Positions 16,484 to 25,042 of a stretch of 64,000 bases of DNA are shown piece by piece. How positions within the stretch are numbered: position 1 is the first letter of the stretch; every line of letters begins with the position of its first letter. The position numbers and the translations under genes are program-made. The stretch comes from Candidatus Saccharimonadota bacterium (GTDB lineage: Bacteria > Patescibacteriota > Saccharimonadia > Saccharimonadales > Saccharimonadaceae): assembly GCA_017460225.1 (NCBI GenBank), contig JAFUBM010000013.1:60411-124410 (forward strand). Reading direction: 5' to 3'. A model generated the notes under the pieces. The model was given only the letters and a program-made list of their open reading frames with translations, was not told the origin of the DNA and did not search any database.

Positions 16484-17188
16484 ATGATAGAAATTAGACA
16501 TGTGGTAAAAAAATACGGCAATAAACGCGCGCTCGACGACGTGTCGTTTACGGTAGAAGATGGTGAAATTTTTGGATTTATTGGGCACAACGGCGCTGGA
16601 AAGACGACGCTAATAAAAGCTATGGTGGGGATACACGAGTTTGACGCGGGGGAGATTTTGATAAACGGAAAGTCGGTGGCGAAAAAGCCGATAGAGTGTA
16701 AACGCGAGATGGCCTACGTACCGGACGACCCACTGCTCTACGAGGAAATGAAGGCGATAGACTTCCTTAACTTTGTGTGTGATATGTACGAAGTTCCGGA
16801 GAAGACTCGCAAACAAAATATCCTAAAATACGCCCGGATGTTTGAGATTGAACATGAACTGGGGAGTGAGCTTAAGACTTTCTCTCACGGGATGAAGCAG
16901 AAGGTTGCGCTGATTGCGGCGCTAGCTCATGAACCAAAAGTCCTAGTGATGGACGAACCGTTTGTGGGGCTGGACCCGAAGGCGATTTTTGACATAAAAA
17001 GCGTGATGCAAGAAATGGCGAAAAGCGGTAAAACGATATTTTTCTCGACGCATATTCTGGATGTGGCGGAAAAACTTTGCTCTAGAGTCGCCATCGTGAA
17101 GAAAGGCAAAATTGTTAAGGTTGGCAGTATGAAAGAAATCAAGGGCGATAAGTCGCTTGAAAAAGTCTTTTTGGAGCTTGAAAAATAA
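16484..17188 (+). CDS. ABC transporter ATP-binding protein
   Basis: 234 residues. Walker A GHNGAGKTT near 31-39, Q-loop region, signature LKTFSHGMKQK (SHGMK in place of LSGGQ), Walker B VLVMDEPFVGLD and the H-loop FFSTHIL. This is the ABC-2/drug- or bacteriocin-type class. It overlaps the following permease gene by one base (TAATG), so the two form one exporter. A TATAAT at 16472-16477 lies six bases before the ATG. Substrate unknown. Confidence 0.9.
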   Translation: MIEIRHVVKKYGNKRALDDVSFTVEDGEIFGFIGHNGAGKTTLIKAMVGIHEFDAGEILINGKSVAKKPIECKREMAYVPDDPLLYEEMKAIDFLNFVCDMYEVPEKTRKQNILKYARMFEIEHELGSELKTFSHGMKQKVALIAALAHEPKVLVMDEPFVGLDPKAIFDIKSVMQEMAKSGKTIFFSTHILDVAEKLCSRVAIVKKGKIVKVGSMKEIKGDKSLEKVFLELEK

Positions 17189-18798
17189 TGCGTCGGTGGC
17201 GGTCATTACTGCGCGCGGCGATGTCGGAGGGGATGCGACTGTTTAGGTATCGCGCAAAAGACGAAAAATCAAAACGCGCTTTGCCGATTTTCTTGGCATC
17301 AGTGCTGTGGCTGTCGATTTTTGGCTACGCAGAGACGATGATGGCGTCGCTAAAAACGACCGGGACGGAGTTTGCGTTGCTATCTATCTTCACACTGTTT
17401 ACGGCGGTAATGACTCTAATCGAGGGCATCTACAAGTCTGGGTCGCTGATGTTTAGCTGCCGGGACAACGATTTGCTGATGTCGCTACCTTTGGGGCGAA
17501 GCACGATTGTGTTTTTGCGGGTGTTTAAGTTTTATGTCTTTGAAGTGATTTATAATGCCCTGTTCCTAACGCCAGCGCTGGTAGTCTACCCCATCCAGGT
17601 GCGGCCGGGGATGGAGTTTTTGGCAGTAGCGGCGGTGATGATTTTTGTGTTGCCGATTATACCGGTAGTGATGGCTTCGGCAGTTGGCGCTATCACTACG
17701 GCGCTCTCAACGCGGTTTGCTAAAAAGAACTTGGCGCAGACGCTGCTATCGTTTGTTTTTCTGGCGGCAGCCTTAGGGCTTTCGGTGAAGATTGGGCAAT
17801 TTACGGACGGGGTGGGCGAGATTGCAGCGGGGCTTTCGGCACGAATCGAGACAATCTATTATCCGGCACGCGTAGTGGTGCGGCTGGCGACGGAGTTTGA
17901 CGCGCTGATGCTTCTACGGTTTATCACCATAAATCTGGTGGTGATGGCGGCGTTTGTCATTATAGCGGGCAAATTTTATTTCCGGATAATCTCGCGAGTT
18001 AATGTGGGCTCGGCAAAGACAAAGACGAAGAAAGTGGCGTTTTCCTCTCAGACCCAGACGGGCGCGCTCGTGCGGAAAGAAATCCGACGATATTTTAATA
18101 CGCCGGTCTTAGTGACAAACACCTGGATTGGGCTGTTGATTTTTCTGGTGGCGGTGGGTGCGGTTTGTCTGAAGGCGGACGAGCTGGCTGCAAAGTTAGT
18201 TACTGAGCTAGAGCTAGGATTGACGGCGGAAGAAATCTTTTCTTATGCGCCAGCGATAGCTACGGCACTGGTAGCGTTTTCTAGTTTGTTGACTTATATC
18301 GCCACGACGATGATTTCGCTTGAGGGGGCGACGTTCAACCTGCTAAAAACTTTGCCGGTGAGCGGGCTGAGAGTGTTGATGGGGAAAGTTTTGGCGGCGC
18401 TGGTTTTGACGGTACCGGCGCTGATCGTCGGGAGTTTGGCGATGGCGGCGAGATTTAAGTTTGGCGCGGCGGAGACGGTGCTGGTTTTATTAAGCTCTCT
18501 ACTTCTGCCTTTGGCGACGGAATTGTTTGGGATTTTGGTGGACTTACGCTATGCGAGGTTTGACGCGGAAAGCGATGCAGAGACGGTCAAGCAAAGCACC
18601 GGAGTAATGGTGTCATCGTTTACGGGACTGGGGATGGTAATACTGACTATTTCCCTGTTTAGTATGGCGGTGGTAGCGGTGGGACAGATTATGGGGATGG
18701 CGATACTCTGCGGAGTATATCTGCTGATTTGCCTAGGGTTATTATGGCGGCTGAAAAAGCGGGGCGAACGGCGCTACGGAAAACTAGTGGCGGACTAG
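17188..18798 (+). CDS. ABC transporter permease (ABC-2-like, large)
   Basis: 536 residues with about 11-12 hydrophobic helices, resembling the large putative ABC exporter permeases paired with ABC-2 ATPases in Firmicutes. Conserved-looking features: MFSCRDNDLLMSLPLGRSTI, where the permease contacts the ATPase, repeated in the second half as LEGATFNLLKTLPVSGLRVL, which suggests two fused half-permeases. Partner of the ATPase at 16484. Its 3' end overlaps the convergent antiporter gene by four bases. Substrate unknown. Confidence 0.82.
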   Translation: MRRWRSLLRAAMSEGMRLFRYRAKDEKSKRALPIFLASVLWLSIFGYAETMMASLKTTGTEFALLSIFTLFTAVMTLIEGIYKSGSLMFSCRDNDLLMSLPLGRSTIVFLRVFKFYVFEVIYNALFLTPALVVYPIQVRPGMEFLAVAAVMIFVLPIIPVVMASAVGAITTALSTRFAKKNLAQTLLSFVFLAAALGLSVKIGQFTDGVGEIAAGLSARIETIYYPARVVVRLATEFDALMLLRFITINLVVMAAFVIIAGKFYFRIISRVNVGSAKTKTKKVAFSSQTQTGALVRKEIRRYFNTPVLVTNTWIGLLIFLVAVGAVCLKADELAAKLVTELELGLTAEEIFSYAPAIATALVAFSSLLTYIATTMISLEGATFNLLKTLPVSGLRVLMGKVLAALVLTVPALIVGSLAMAARFKFGAAETVLVLLSSLLLPLATELFGILVDLRYARFDAESDAETVKQSTGVMVSSFTGLGMVILTISLFSMAVVAVGQIMGMAILCGVYLLICLGLLWRLKKRGERRYGKLVAD

Positions 18799-19754
18799 AC
18801 AAAGAAAACTAGACTATAATAACCGGTAAACATCAGGAGCATCATAATTCCCTCGCCGCGAGTGATTTTGTGGCTGGTGGCGGAGAAGACAAAGAGGAGA
18901 GCGGCGGAAAAAACGAGCATAAAGAGATCGATGGCGGCGAAGCTGGCGGGCGTGACGGCGCCAAAGAGAGCGACCGGAAGACCGAGCACGATACAGATGT
19001 TGAAGATGTTGCTGCCGAGAATGTTGCCGATGGCGAGCTCGGCTTCGCCCTTTTTGGAGGCAGTGACGGTAGTGACGAGCTCGGGGAGGGAGGTGCCGAG
19101 AGCGATGACGGAGAGAGCGATGACGCGCTCAGAGACGCCAAGAGCGGTGGCGAGGGCGGTGGCGGAGTCAACTACGAAGTTGCTACCAAAGACGATGCCG
19201 ACGAGACCCAGGGCGGTGAGGCCGAGAGATCTCCAAAGACCCCAACGAGGCTTCTCCCTCTGGTTTTTGTCGCGGGAGTGGAGCGCCATCGAGACGAGAT
19301 AATAAAGAAAAACGGCAAAGAAGAGGAGGATGGCGATACCGTCAGAGCGGGTGATGATGTTTTCTGGGGCGGCGTTGAGTGAGACGTCGAGAAAGAGGAC
19401 GACGAGCAGGCTGGAAATTAGGATGCAAATCGGGATTTCTTTGCGGATGGTTTCCTTTTTGATGGCGAGAGGACGAATCACGGCGGCGAGGCCGAGGATG
19501 AGGAGAATGTTCAAAATGTTGCTACCGATGACGTTGCCAAGGACGAGGTCAGTAGAGCCGGAGGCGATGGCTTTGATCGAGACGGCGAGCTCTGGCGCGG
19601 AAGTGCCAAACGCGACGATAGTGAGGCCAATGAGAGACTTGCTAACCTTGAAGTTGGAAGCGGTAGAGGAAGCACCATCGACGAAGAAGTCGGCCCCCTT
19701 GATGAGAAGGACGAAGCCGAAAACTAAAATCAAGGATTGCAACAAAATAGTCAT
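18795..19754 (-). CDS. Calcium/sodium antiporter (CaCA family, YrbG-like)
   Basis: 319 residues with ten or so membrane helices in two homologous halves. The alpha-repeat signatures are TIVAFGTSAPELAVSI with GNVIGSNILNILL in the first half, and SVIALGTSLPELVTTVTA with GNILGSNIFNICIVLG in the second. Exchanges Ca2+ for Na+ or H+ across the membrane. I choose the ATG at 19754, not the upstream GTG at 19862, because a TATAAT (19766-19761) ends six bases before it and the extra 36 residues are not family-like. Confidence 0.92.
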   Translation of the reverse strand: MTILLQSLILVFGFVLLIKGADFFVDGASSTASNFKVSKSLIGLTIVAFGTSAPELAVSIKAIASGSTDLVLGNVIGSNILNILLILGLAAVIRPLAIKKETIRKEIPICILISSLLVVLFLDVSLNAAPENIITRSDGIAILLFFAVFLYYLVSMALHSRDKNQREKPRWGLWRSLGLTALGLVGIVFGSNFVVDSATALATALGVSERVIALSVIALGTSLPELVTTVTASKKGEAELAIGNILGSNIFNICIVLGLPVALFGAVTPASFAAIDLFMLVFSAALLFVFSATSHKITRGEGIMMLLMFTGYYSLVFFV

Positions 19755-19760
19755 AAGAAG

Positions 19761-19786
19761 ATTATAACACGGATTTGTGCTATAAT
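19761..19786. promoter_or_regulatory. Back-to-back leaderless promoters
   Basis: Two TATAAT elements face away from each other: 19766-19761 serves the antiporter (ATG at 19754) and 19781-19786 serves the small ORF (ATG at 19793). Each ends six bases before its start codon, so all control must fit in 38 bases. Confidence 0.7.
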
Positions 19787-19792
19787 GGCGGG

Positions 19793-19996
19793 ATGAGTAG
19801 AAGTTTTGATGTGAACAGGCTGAGCGGGTTTGAGCCGGAGAAATGCTGGGTGGGCGAGACACACAAGATTATTTATCGCACGCGAGAAGAAGCGGAGATG
19901 GCGGCAAGAGTAGCGGAACATGACCACCACCTAACAGGGCGACTCTCCGTCTACAAATGCGAGTTTGGGGAGCACTGGCACCTGAGCTCAAAGTAA
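19793..19996 (+). CDS. Small conserved-looking hypothetical protein (67 residues)
   Basis: Starts MSRSFDVNRLSGFEPEKCW and ends with SVYKCEFGEHWHLSSK. The HWHLSS ending and paired Cys/His residues suggest a small folded or metal-binding protein, but I do not recognise the family. The start is set by TATAAT at 19781-19786, six bases upstream. It is monocistronic, divergent from the Ca2+ antiporter, and converges on the DUF3592 gene. Confidence 0.7.
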   Translation: MSRSFDVNRLSGFEPEKCWVGETHKIIYRTREEAEMAARVAEHDHHLTGRLSVYKCEFGEHWHLSSK

Positions 19997-20011
19997 GCTC
20001 AGGGCGCGAGG

Positions 20012-20425
20012 CTATTTCTTAACGATAGTGTAAACGCCGACACCGAGGAAGATGACGCCGAGAGCCGAAAGAAGAATCCAAATGAGGTTTTGGTTGCTGC
20101 CGGCGACGATGAACTCTTTGGCGTTGGCGGGATTGTAGAGGATGTCGACGGTCTCGCCGAGGCGATAAGCGGGAGTAGTGGAGCCGGAATCAAGCTCCTC
20201 GGTGAGAGTCTGGCCGCCAGCTTGGTATTCGATGACGGGATAATAGACGTAGCGGAAGGCGCCGTCGCTGTCCGTAGTGTAATCTTCGCGCATATCGACG
20301 ACGGTGGCGGTGGTGGGCTCGGTGCAGACGCGAGTCAGATAGTTGGCGCGGAAATACATAAAGACCGCGGCGCCAATCAGGACGAGACCGACCAAGGCGG
20401 GGATGAAGTTTTTGAACTTTTCCAT
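20012..20425 (-). CDS. DUF3592 membrane protein
   Basis: 137 residues: an N-terminal membrane helix (about 8-27), an extracytoplasmic beta domain (YYPVIEYQAGGQTLTEE, then YRLGETVDILYNPANAKEF, the DUF3592 hallmark) and a C-terminal helix (about 114-134). Function of the family is unknown. An SD (GAAAGGATTC) precedes the ATG, with a TATAAT about 30 bases upstream, so this gene has a real leader. Confidence 0.82.
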   Translation of the reverse strand: MEKFKNFIPALVGLVLIGAAVFMYFRANYLTRVCTEPTTATVVDMREDYTTDSDGAFRYVYYPVIEYQAGGQTLTEELDSGSTTPAYRLGETVDILYNPANAKEFIVAGSNQNLIWILLSALGVIFLGVGVYTIVKK

Positions 20426-20462
20426 AAGAATCCTTTCGAAATTAATTAAGCTTATTATAGCA

Positions 20463-20486
20463 TAAAAAATAAGCCGGAGAGGCTTT
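20463..20486 (-). terminator. Terminator of the tRNA-His/tRNA-Gly unit
   Basis: Stem AAGCC / GGCTT with loop TCTCC, then ATTTTTTATG on the minus strand, just downstream of tRNA-Gly. Confidence 0.75.
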
Positions 20487-20488
20487 TA

Positions 20489-20563
20489 TGGTGCGGGTAG
20501 AGGTAGTCGAAACCTCATCTCAAGTTTGGAAAACTTGCATACTAACCGCTGTACTATACCCGC
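20489..20563 (-). tRNA. tRNA-Gly (anticodon TCC)
   Basis: 75 nt including encoded CCA. Acceptor stem GCGGGTA/TACCCGC, anticodon stem CAAGT/ACTTG with loop TTTCCAA, T loop TTTCGAC. Probably co-transcribed with tRNA-His. Confidence 0.93.
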
Positions 20564-20572
20564 GCGGAAATC

Positions 20573-20650
20573 TGGGGTGGGATATCGGGATCGAACCGAC
20601 GACCTTCTGGACCACAATCAGACGCTCTAACCAGCTGAGCTAATCCCACC
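20573..20650 (-). tRNA. tRNA-His (anticodon GTG)
   Basis: Acceptor GTGGGAT/ATCCCAC with the extra G-1 paired to C73 (G at 20650), as required for tRNA-His. Anticodon stem TCTGA/CCAGA-type with loop TTGTGGT, T loop TTCGATC, CCA encoded. A TAAAAT lies about 12 bases upstream on the minus strand. Confidence 0.93.
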
Positions 20651-20673
20651 AGATTCTAGGTAATTTTAGCATA

Positions 20674-21612
20674 TTATGACTGCGAGTTCAAGAAGGCAAC
20701 GGCCTGGGTGGCAGCAACAGCGCCATCGGCGACGGCGGTAGTGAGTTGATTGACCAGCTTCTTCCGGCAGTCGCCAGCACAGAAGATACCGGGGCGGGAA
20801 GTCTGGCAAGATTCGCTGGACTCGATATAACCCTGAGAATCGAGGTCGACAAAGCCTTTGAGGAAAGCGTTGTCCGGGATACGGCCGATGGAGACAAAGA
20901 GCCCGGAGACGGGGAGGCTGGAAGTCTTAGCGGAATCGACAGTCTTAAGGGTGATTTCTTTGAGAGAGGGAGCGCCGGCGAGGGCGGTGATTTCTGTATT
21001 CTCTAAAAACTCGACGTTGTCAAGCGACCTCGCCTTTTCGACGAGAGATTTATCGGCTTTATAGCGAGAGCTATGGTTGACTAGATAAACTTTTTTGACG
21101 AAGTTTGCGAGATAAAGTACGGAGTAAAGCGCGGTGTTGCCGGCGCCGTAAACGGCGACGGACTTGTCTCTAAAGAATGCACCGTCGCACGTTGCGCAAT
21201 AAGAGACGCCGTGGCCGATAAAACGCGACTCTTCTGGCAAGTCTAGCTTGCGCTCGGCGGAGCCGGGAGCAAGAATAACGGAGCGCGCGACGGGAGAAAC
21301 GTCTGGGTCGTCGGTCTCTAGGCGAAAAAGCGGAGCAGAGGCGGAGTCGTCTGTTGTAATTTTTACAACATTTGCATAGGAAAACTGACCGCTAAAGCCC
21401 TCAACCTGGCTGCGCAGACGCTGAGCAAACTCCGCGCCAGAGAGGCCGGGAGTGGCGGGGAAGTTGTCGATTTTGTGGGTCTTGAGGATTTGGCCACCGG
21501 GAGTAAGCTTCTCTAGGAGCAAGACAGATTTTTTTGCCCGGAGGGCATAGAGCGCGGCGGTCATCCCGGCAGCACCGGCGCCGACAATGGCGATATCGTA
21601 AAGTTTCTTCAT
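20674..21612 (-). CDS. trxB: Thioredoxin reductase
   Basis: NADPH-dependent FAD flavoenzyme that reduces thioredoxin. 312 residues. FAD motif IVGAGAAGMTAALYALRA (about 10-26), redox-active CATC at 139-142, NADPH motif YGAGNTALYSVLYLA, C-terminal GIFCAGDCRKK and a TTAVADGAVAATQAV helix. A TAAAAT (21624-21619) six bases before the ATG predicts a leaderless mRNA. Codons for residues 82-87 (VVKITT) contain a perfect 8-3-8 palindrome described separately. Confidence 0.95.
   Translation of the reverse strand: MKKLYDIAIVGAGAAGMTAALYALRAKKSVLLLEKLTPGGQILKTHKIDNFPATPGLSGAEFAQRLRSQVEGFSGQFSYANVVKITTDDSASAPLFRLETDDPDVSPVARSVILAPGSAERKLDLPEESRFIGHGVSYCATCDGAFFRDKSVAVYGAGNTALYSVLYLANFVKKVYLVNHSSRYKADKSLVEKARSLDNVEFLENTEITALAGAPSLKEITLKTVDSAKTSSLPVSGLFVSIGRIPDNAFLKGFVDLDSQGYIESSESCQTSRPGIFCAGDCRKKLVNQLTTAVADGAVAATQAVAFLNSQS
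21352..21370. repeat. Palindrome TGTTGTAA-TTT-TTACAACA inside trxB
   Basis: Perfect 8-base arms around a 3-base spacer, inside the coding sequence. The same arms recur at 39351-39373 and 43405-43427. Confidence 0.85.
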
Positions 21613-21640
21613 AACCTTATTTTATCATATTCTAAGCATT

Positions 21641-21671
21641 AAAAATCCGCCCAAGTGGGGGGGGCGGATTT
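21641..21671 (-). terminator. Terminator overlapping the helicase stop
   Basis: Stem AATCCGCCC / GGGCGGATT with a run of eight G on the plus strand in the loop side, then TTTTT on the minus strand. The stem includes the last bases of the helicase gene. Confidence 0.8.
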
Positions 21672-23460
21672 AGGTTAGACTACTTTTTCTTATTTGGTTT
21701 GGCATAAGATTGGCAGCGATAAGAAAATTATTCCAACTGCCGAATCTTTTGATACAAGAAGCGCCGGACGGCTCAATCATCTCTCTGCGAGTTATAGAGC
21801 TGCCTTTTTTTCTTGAAAGTTCTTGTGCTTTTTCTATCATCTCTTCATCGGTGTATTCGTGTTTTCTGCATGCGTACGGTATGTTGGCTAATTTACATGC
21901 TCTTTCGAAAGTGCCGAATCGCGCAACGAATACTTTGTATCCTGGGTATGTGACGGAATCGAGCTCTCTTTTTCTTGGAGCATATCCGTTTTCTTCATAG
22001 AACGCTCGCAATTGCATCAAAAGCTCCTCATCTCTGTATGTCCTAACAGAATTTACTGCTATTTTATTTGCTCTCAACGCGTTGTTGAGACTGCCGTAAT
22101 ATTTTTCGCATGCATATCTATAGCCACGATCGAGTTCTGCGTTTTTCGGAGCTCTTCCAAGTATTTCAGTGGCTTTCGCAAGATAGGCGTCCAGTTCGTC
22201 TTTGCTATGCATGCCAAAAGGCATGATTCGGCATATTTTATTTATAACCTCTAGAGGACTAAGCTGCCTTTCTTCAAATTTTTTACCGAGTATAGACACA
22301 CTGAAAGCTTCGGCGAGAGAGCGAGCTCTGGAGCTTGTCCGAGTTCCCTCCTCGATTTCCTCTTCCATTTCTTTCTGGAGATGGTTGAGGTCTTGAAGAC
22401 GGTAGATATTCGCGACAAAGTCAAGAATGTGGACAAAATCCTTGCCGGGGACGATGCGGAGTCCGCGACCCATTTGTTGAAGCAGTATGGTCGGAGAAGT
22501 TGTGGTTCGGAGAAAGACAACCACGTCAACTTCGGGGATGTCGACACCTTCGTTGAGCTTGTCGACAGCAATCAGAATGCCGATTTTTCCCTTTTTAAAG
22601 TCGTGGATGCGTTTTTCCGATTCTTCATACTCCATATCGGAGTGAACAACGGTTGCTTCGGGCATCAGGCGCGCAGTTTCTTCGGCGTGTTGAATATTTT
22701 TGCAGAAGATAACCGTGCGCTTGCCACCAAACTCGGCGATTTTCTCGCGAATGATCCGGACAATTTCTTCGTCACGCAGAGGAAGAAAGAAACGCTTATT
22801 GAGTTGAGCCAAAGAAATCTTCTCTGAGCTCTGCATGAAACGTTCAATTTCCTCGGCGTTCAGTTCGTCGTCCATGATACGATAGTCGATCGGGGTCAAG
22901 AGACCCTCGACGAGAGCGCGGGCGAGACCGAGGTTAAAAATCGGTGCGCCAAACAGGTCCTCGATATTCCGCTGGTCGAGCCGGACCGGAGTCGCGGTTA
23001 GACCGAGAAGATACTGAGGTCGAAAGTGGAGCACGACTTTTCGGTAAGTCGTTGCCTGGGCATGATGAGCTTCGTCAACTACGATGTAGTCGAACTCGTT
23101 TTCGGGAAAGTTTTCCAAATTGTTTGCCATTTTGCCAAAGGCGCCAAAGAGAAAATTGACTTTTCGCCCTGGCGTGTGTTTGGCGTCGAACAGAGAATAG
23201 GAATATTCTTCGCCGAAATACTTTTTGAACTCATCCTTTGCCTGAGTCAAGATAGGAATCGAGTCGCAGAGGTAGAGGAATTTCGCATTAGGGTGGTCTT
23301 TCAGATACCGGTCGATGTCGAAAATCACCGTCATAGTCTTTCCGAGGCCGGAAGCCATAACGACGAGACCTTTGCCAGATTCACGAGAGCTTGCGATGGC
23401 TTTTAGAGCTTCTTTCTGATATTCACGAGGGGTGCGCTTGGTTTTAGCCAATAAAAACAC
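21670..23460 (-). CDS. Superfamily II DEAD/DEAH helicase with three C-terminal HNH-associated-type repeats
   Basis: 596 residues. ATPase motifs: ASGLGKT (36-42), VVDEAHH (128-133), GLTATP (153-158), and QQMGRGLR (328-335). This is the type III restriction/UvrB-like SF2 class. After about 415 come three similar blocks (about 420-465, 475-527, 536-585), each with a helix, a T/R-x-x-E/R-L/M turn, then Y/F-G-S/T-x-x-x-A and an A-N-x-x ending. They resemble the homing-endonuclease-associated repeat, probably DNA-binding. The C-terminal third is clearly more A/T-rich than its neighbours, suggesting transfer. GTG start with AAAGG close upstream; a TTG three codons later is an alternative. A defence or repair role is inferred. 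Confidence 0.8.
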   Translation of the reverse strand: MFLLAKTKRTPREYQKEALKAIASSRESGKGLVVMASGLGKTMTVIFDIDRYLKDHPNAKFLYLCDSIPILTQAKDEFKKYFGEEYSYSLFDAKHTPGRKVNFLFGAFGKMANNLENFPENEFDYIVVDEAHHAQATTYRKVVLHFRPQYLLGLTATPVRLDQRNIEDLFGAPIFNLGLARALVEGLLTPIDYRIMDDELNAEEIERFMQSSEKISLAQLNKRFFLPLRDEEIVRIIREKIAEFGGKRTVIFCKNIQHAEETARLMPEATVVHSDMEYEESEKRIHDFKKGKIGILIAVDKLNEGVDIPEVDVVVFLRTTTSPTILLQQMGRGLRIVPGKDFVHILDFVANIYRLQDLNHLQKEMEEEIEEGTRTSSRARSLAEAFSVSILGKKFEERQLSPLEVINKICRIMPFGMHSKDELDAYLAKATEILGRAPKNAELDRGYRYACEKYYGSLNNALRANKIAVNSVRTYRDEELLMQLRAFYEENGYAPRKRELDSVTYPGYKVFVARFGTFERACKLANIPYACRKHEYTDEEMIEKAQELSRKKGSSITRREMIEPSGASCIKRFGSWNNFLIAANLMPNQIRKSSLT

Positions 23461-23478
23461 AACCTTTCTTAAAGTAGT

Positions 23479-23523
23479 CTGTTAAGCTGCTTAGATTAAC
23501 AGATATAATCTATTTTTCTGTTA
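23479..23523. promoter_or_regulatory. Repeated CTGTTA/TAACAG operator-like sites upstream of the helicase
   Basis: CTGTTAA (23479-23485) faces TTAACAG (23496-23502), and a further CTGTTA lies at 23518-23523, giving two overlapping inverted repeats immediately downstream of a TTGACT-N17-TATAAC promoter (minus strand). The placement suits a repressor site controlling the helicase. Confidence 0.5.
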
Positions 23524-23577
23524 TATCATAGATTTGATAAAAAGTCAATGCTGGGTAGTTCTATTTCGACGAGAGGG

Positions 23578-24228
23578 TTATTTTGGCAGGAGGAAGTAGA
23601 CGCCGGCACCAACGGCGGCACCGAGAATGATGGTCAGAATAATAATCAGGGCGAGGGGGAAGCCGGACTTTTTCTCCTTGTTGTCGATAATCTTAACGGG
23701 CTTCTTTTCTTTGTGCTTTTTCTTGGACTCGGGCTCGAGGTCGATGATTTCCTTTTTGTCGTAGACGTTTTTACGGGACTTCTCCGAGGAATCGTTTACG
23801 CCGAGATAAGAGACTTTCTCAAAGTGCTCGGGCTTTTTATCCGGGACAGAATCCGAAAGGCCGCGCTTCTCGACGGAGACGTTGGGGAGAAAAGGAGACT
23901 TGCCGCCGAGGGAATAAGAATTGTTGTCTGGGGTATCAGGCTTCTTGGAAGCGGGCTTAGCGGCAGGCTTCTCAGTAGGCTTTACGGCGGGGGATTTGGT
24001 AGGGTAAAGGTCTCGGGAAGTAGCGGGTTTGCGGGAAATCATAGGCTTTTCTGCGGTCTTCTCGACCTTGACGGAAGATTTGTCCGCAGGCTTAGGAGTG
24101 GGCTTAGCGGCCGGCTTTACGGGAGGCCGCTTGGCAACGGGACGAGAAATCAACGGATCAGTCGACGCCGCGCGGCGCGTGCCGACGAAATCCATATAGC
24201 GGACGGGTTTTACTTTATGCTCGGTCAT
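23578..24228 (-). CDS. Lys/Pro-rich tail-anchored membrane protein, function unknown
   Basis: 216 residues. Residues about 15-190 are rich in Lys, Pro, Ala and Ser with degenerate KPAxKP repeats and look disordered. One membrane helix ends the protein (about 192-214, FPLALIIILTIILGAAVGAG), so the long domain is probably cytoplasmic. Its start overlaps the tpiA stop by 14 bases, indicating coupling. No family recognised. Basic disordered domains of this kind can bind nucleic acid or peptidoglycan, depending on topology. Confidence 0.7.
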   Translation of the reverse strand: MTEHKVKPVRYMDFVGTRRAASTDPLISRPVAKRPPVKPAAKPTPKPADKSSVKVEKTAEKPMISRKPATSRDLYPTKSPAVKPTEKPAAKPASKKPDTPDNNSYSLGGKSPFLPNVSVEKRGLSDSVPDKKPEHFEKVSYLGVNDSSEKSRKNVYDKKEIIDLEPESKKKHKEKKPVKIIDNKEKKSGFPLALIIILTIILGAAVGAGVYFLLPK

Positions 24229-24997
24229 CTCTTACTCGTTTAGCTATTTCTATTATATCAAGAAATTCAGGAGCAATCAAACTGGCACCGCCAATCAGCA
24301 GGCCGTTACAATCCGGGAGAGACAAATAGGACTCGGCGTTGAGGGACTTGACACTACCGCCGAAGAGGAGCGGAGTTGACTCGGCAACGGAATCGTCGTA
24401 GGTCTCGGAGAGGATTTTGCGAATTAACTTAAACACATCTTCGACATCGAGCGGAGAAGCGACGCGCGCCGGCTTACCGTGACCGGAGATAGCCCAGACA
24501 GGCTCGTAGGCGATAATGACTTTGCCAAGGTCTTCCTTTGAGACGTCTTGGAGGCCGCCGAGGACTTGGTCTCGGACTACATCGGTAGTCTCACCACAGG
24601 CCCGTTCCTCTGCTGTCTCGCCAACACAAAGAATAGGCGTCAGTCCGCAACGCAGAGCGGCGGCGACCTTAGCGCGGACGTCTTTATCGGTCTCACCGAA
24701 GATGTAGCGGCGCTCAGAATGACCCACAAGGGCGTAATTAACGAGGGAGCGAATCTGCGAGACGGAGACCTCGCCGGTATAAGCGCCAAAATCTTTATCG
24801 TAAAAGTTTTGCGCGGCAAGCTTCATCTTGCGCCGGTCAATCTGAAGCGAAAGAGGCTGAAGCGCCATCAAAGAAGGAGCAACGACAACTTCTAAATCGC
24901 GCATAATCCGGACTTTTTGCAGAAGTTTGTGCAAAAAGAGCGAAGATTCGCCTACGGTAAAGTTCATTTTCCAGTTACCAACAATATAAGTCTTCAT
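24215..24997 (-). CDS. tpiA: Triose-phosphate isomerase
   Basis: Interconverts dihydroxyacetone phosphate and glyceraldehyde-3-phosphate. 260 residues. Substrate Lys in VGNWKMN, catalytic His in VGHSERR, catalytic Glu in AYEPVWAIS, phosphate-binding GGSV and the C-terminal GLLIGGASL. The loop-6 region reads SGHGKPA rather than the usual GTGKTA, a small variation. I choose the ATG at 24997 because TAAAAT (25010-25005) ends seven bases before it. The ATG at 25033 would add 12 non-homologous residues upstream of the promoter. Confidence 0.95.
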   Translation of the reverse strand: MKTYIVGNWKMNFTVGESSLFLHKLLQKVRIMRDLEVVVAPSLMALQPLSLQIDRRKMKLAAQNFYDKDFGAYTGEVSVSQIRSLVNYALVGHSERRYIFGETDKDVRAKVAAALRCGLTPILCVGETAEERACGETTDVVRDQVLGGLQDVSKEDLGKVIIAYEPVWAISGHGKPARVASPLDVEDVFKLIRKILSETYDDSVAESTPLLFGGSVKSLNAESYLSLPDCNGLLIGGASLIAPEFLDIIEIAKRVRDDRA

Positions 24998-25042
24998 AGT
25001 CCTAATTTTACACGCAAAGCTAAAAAAGCGCAAGCGGGAAGG

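Noticed and set aside
21656..21663. Run of eight G as a phase-variation tract
   Set aside because: It lies in the loop side of the helicase terminator, not in a coding frame or promoter spacer.
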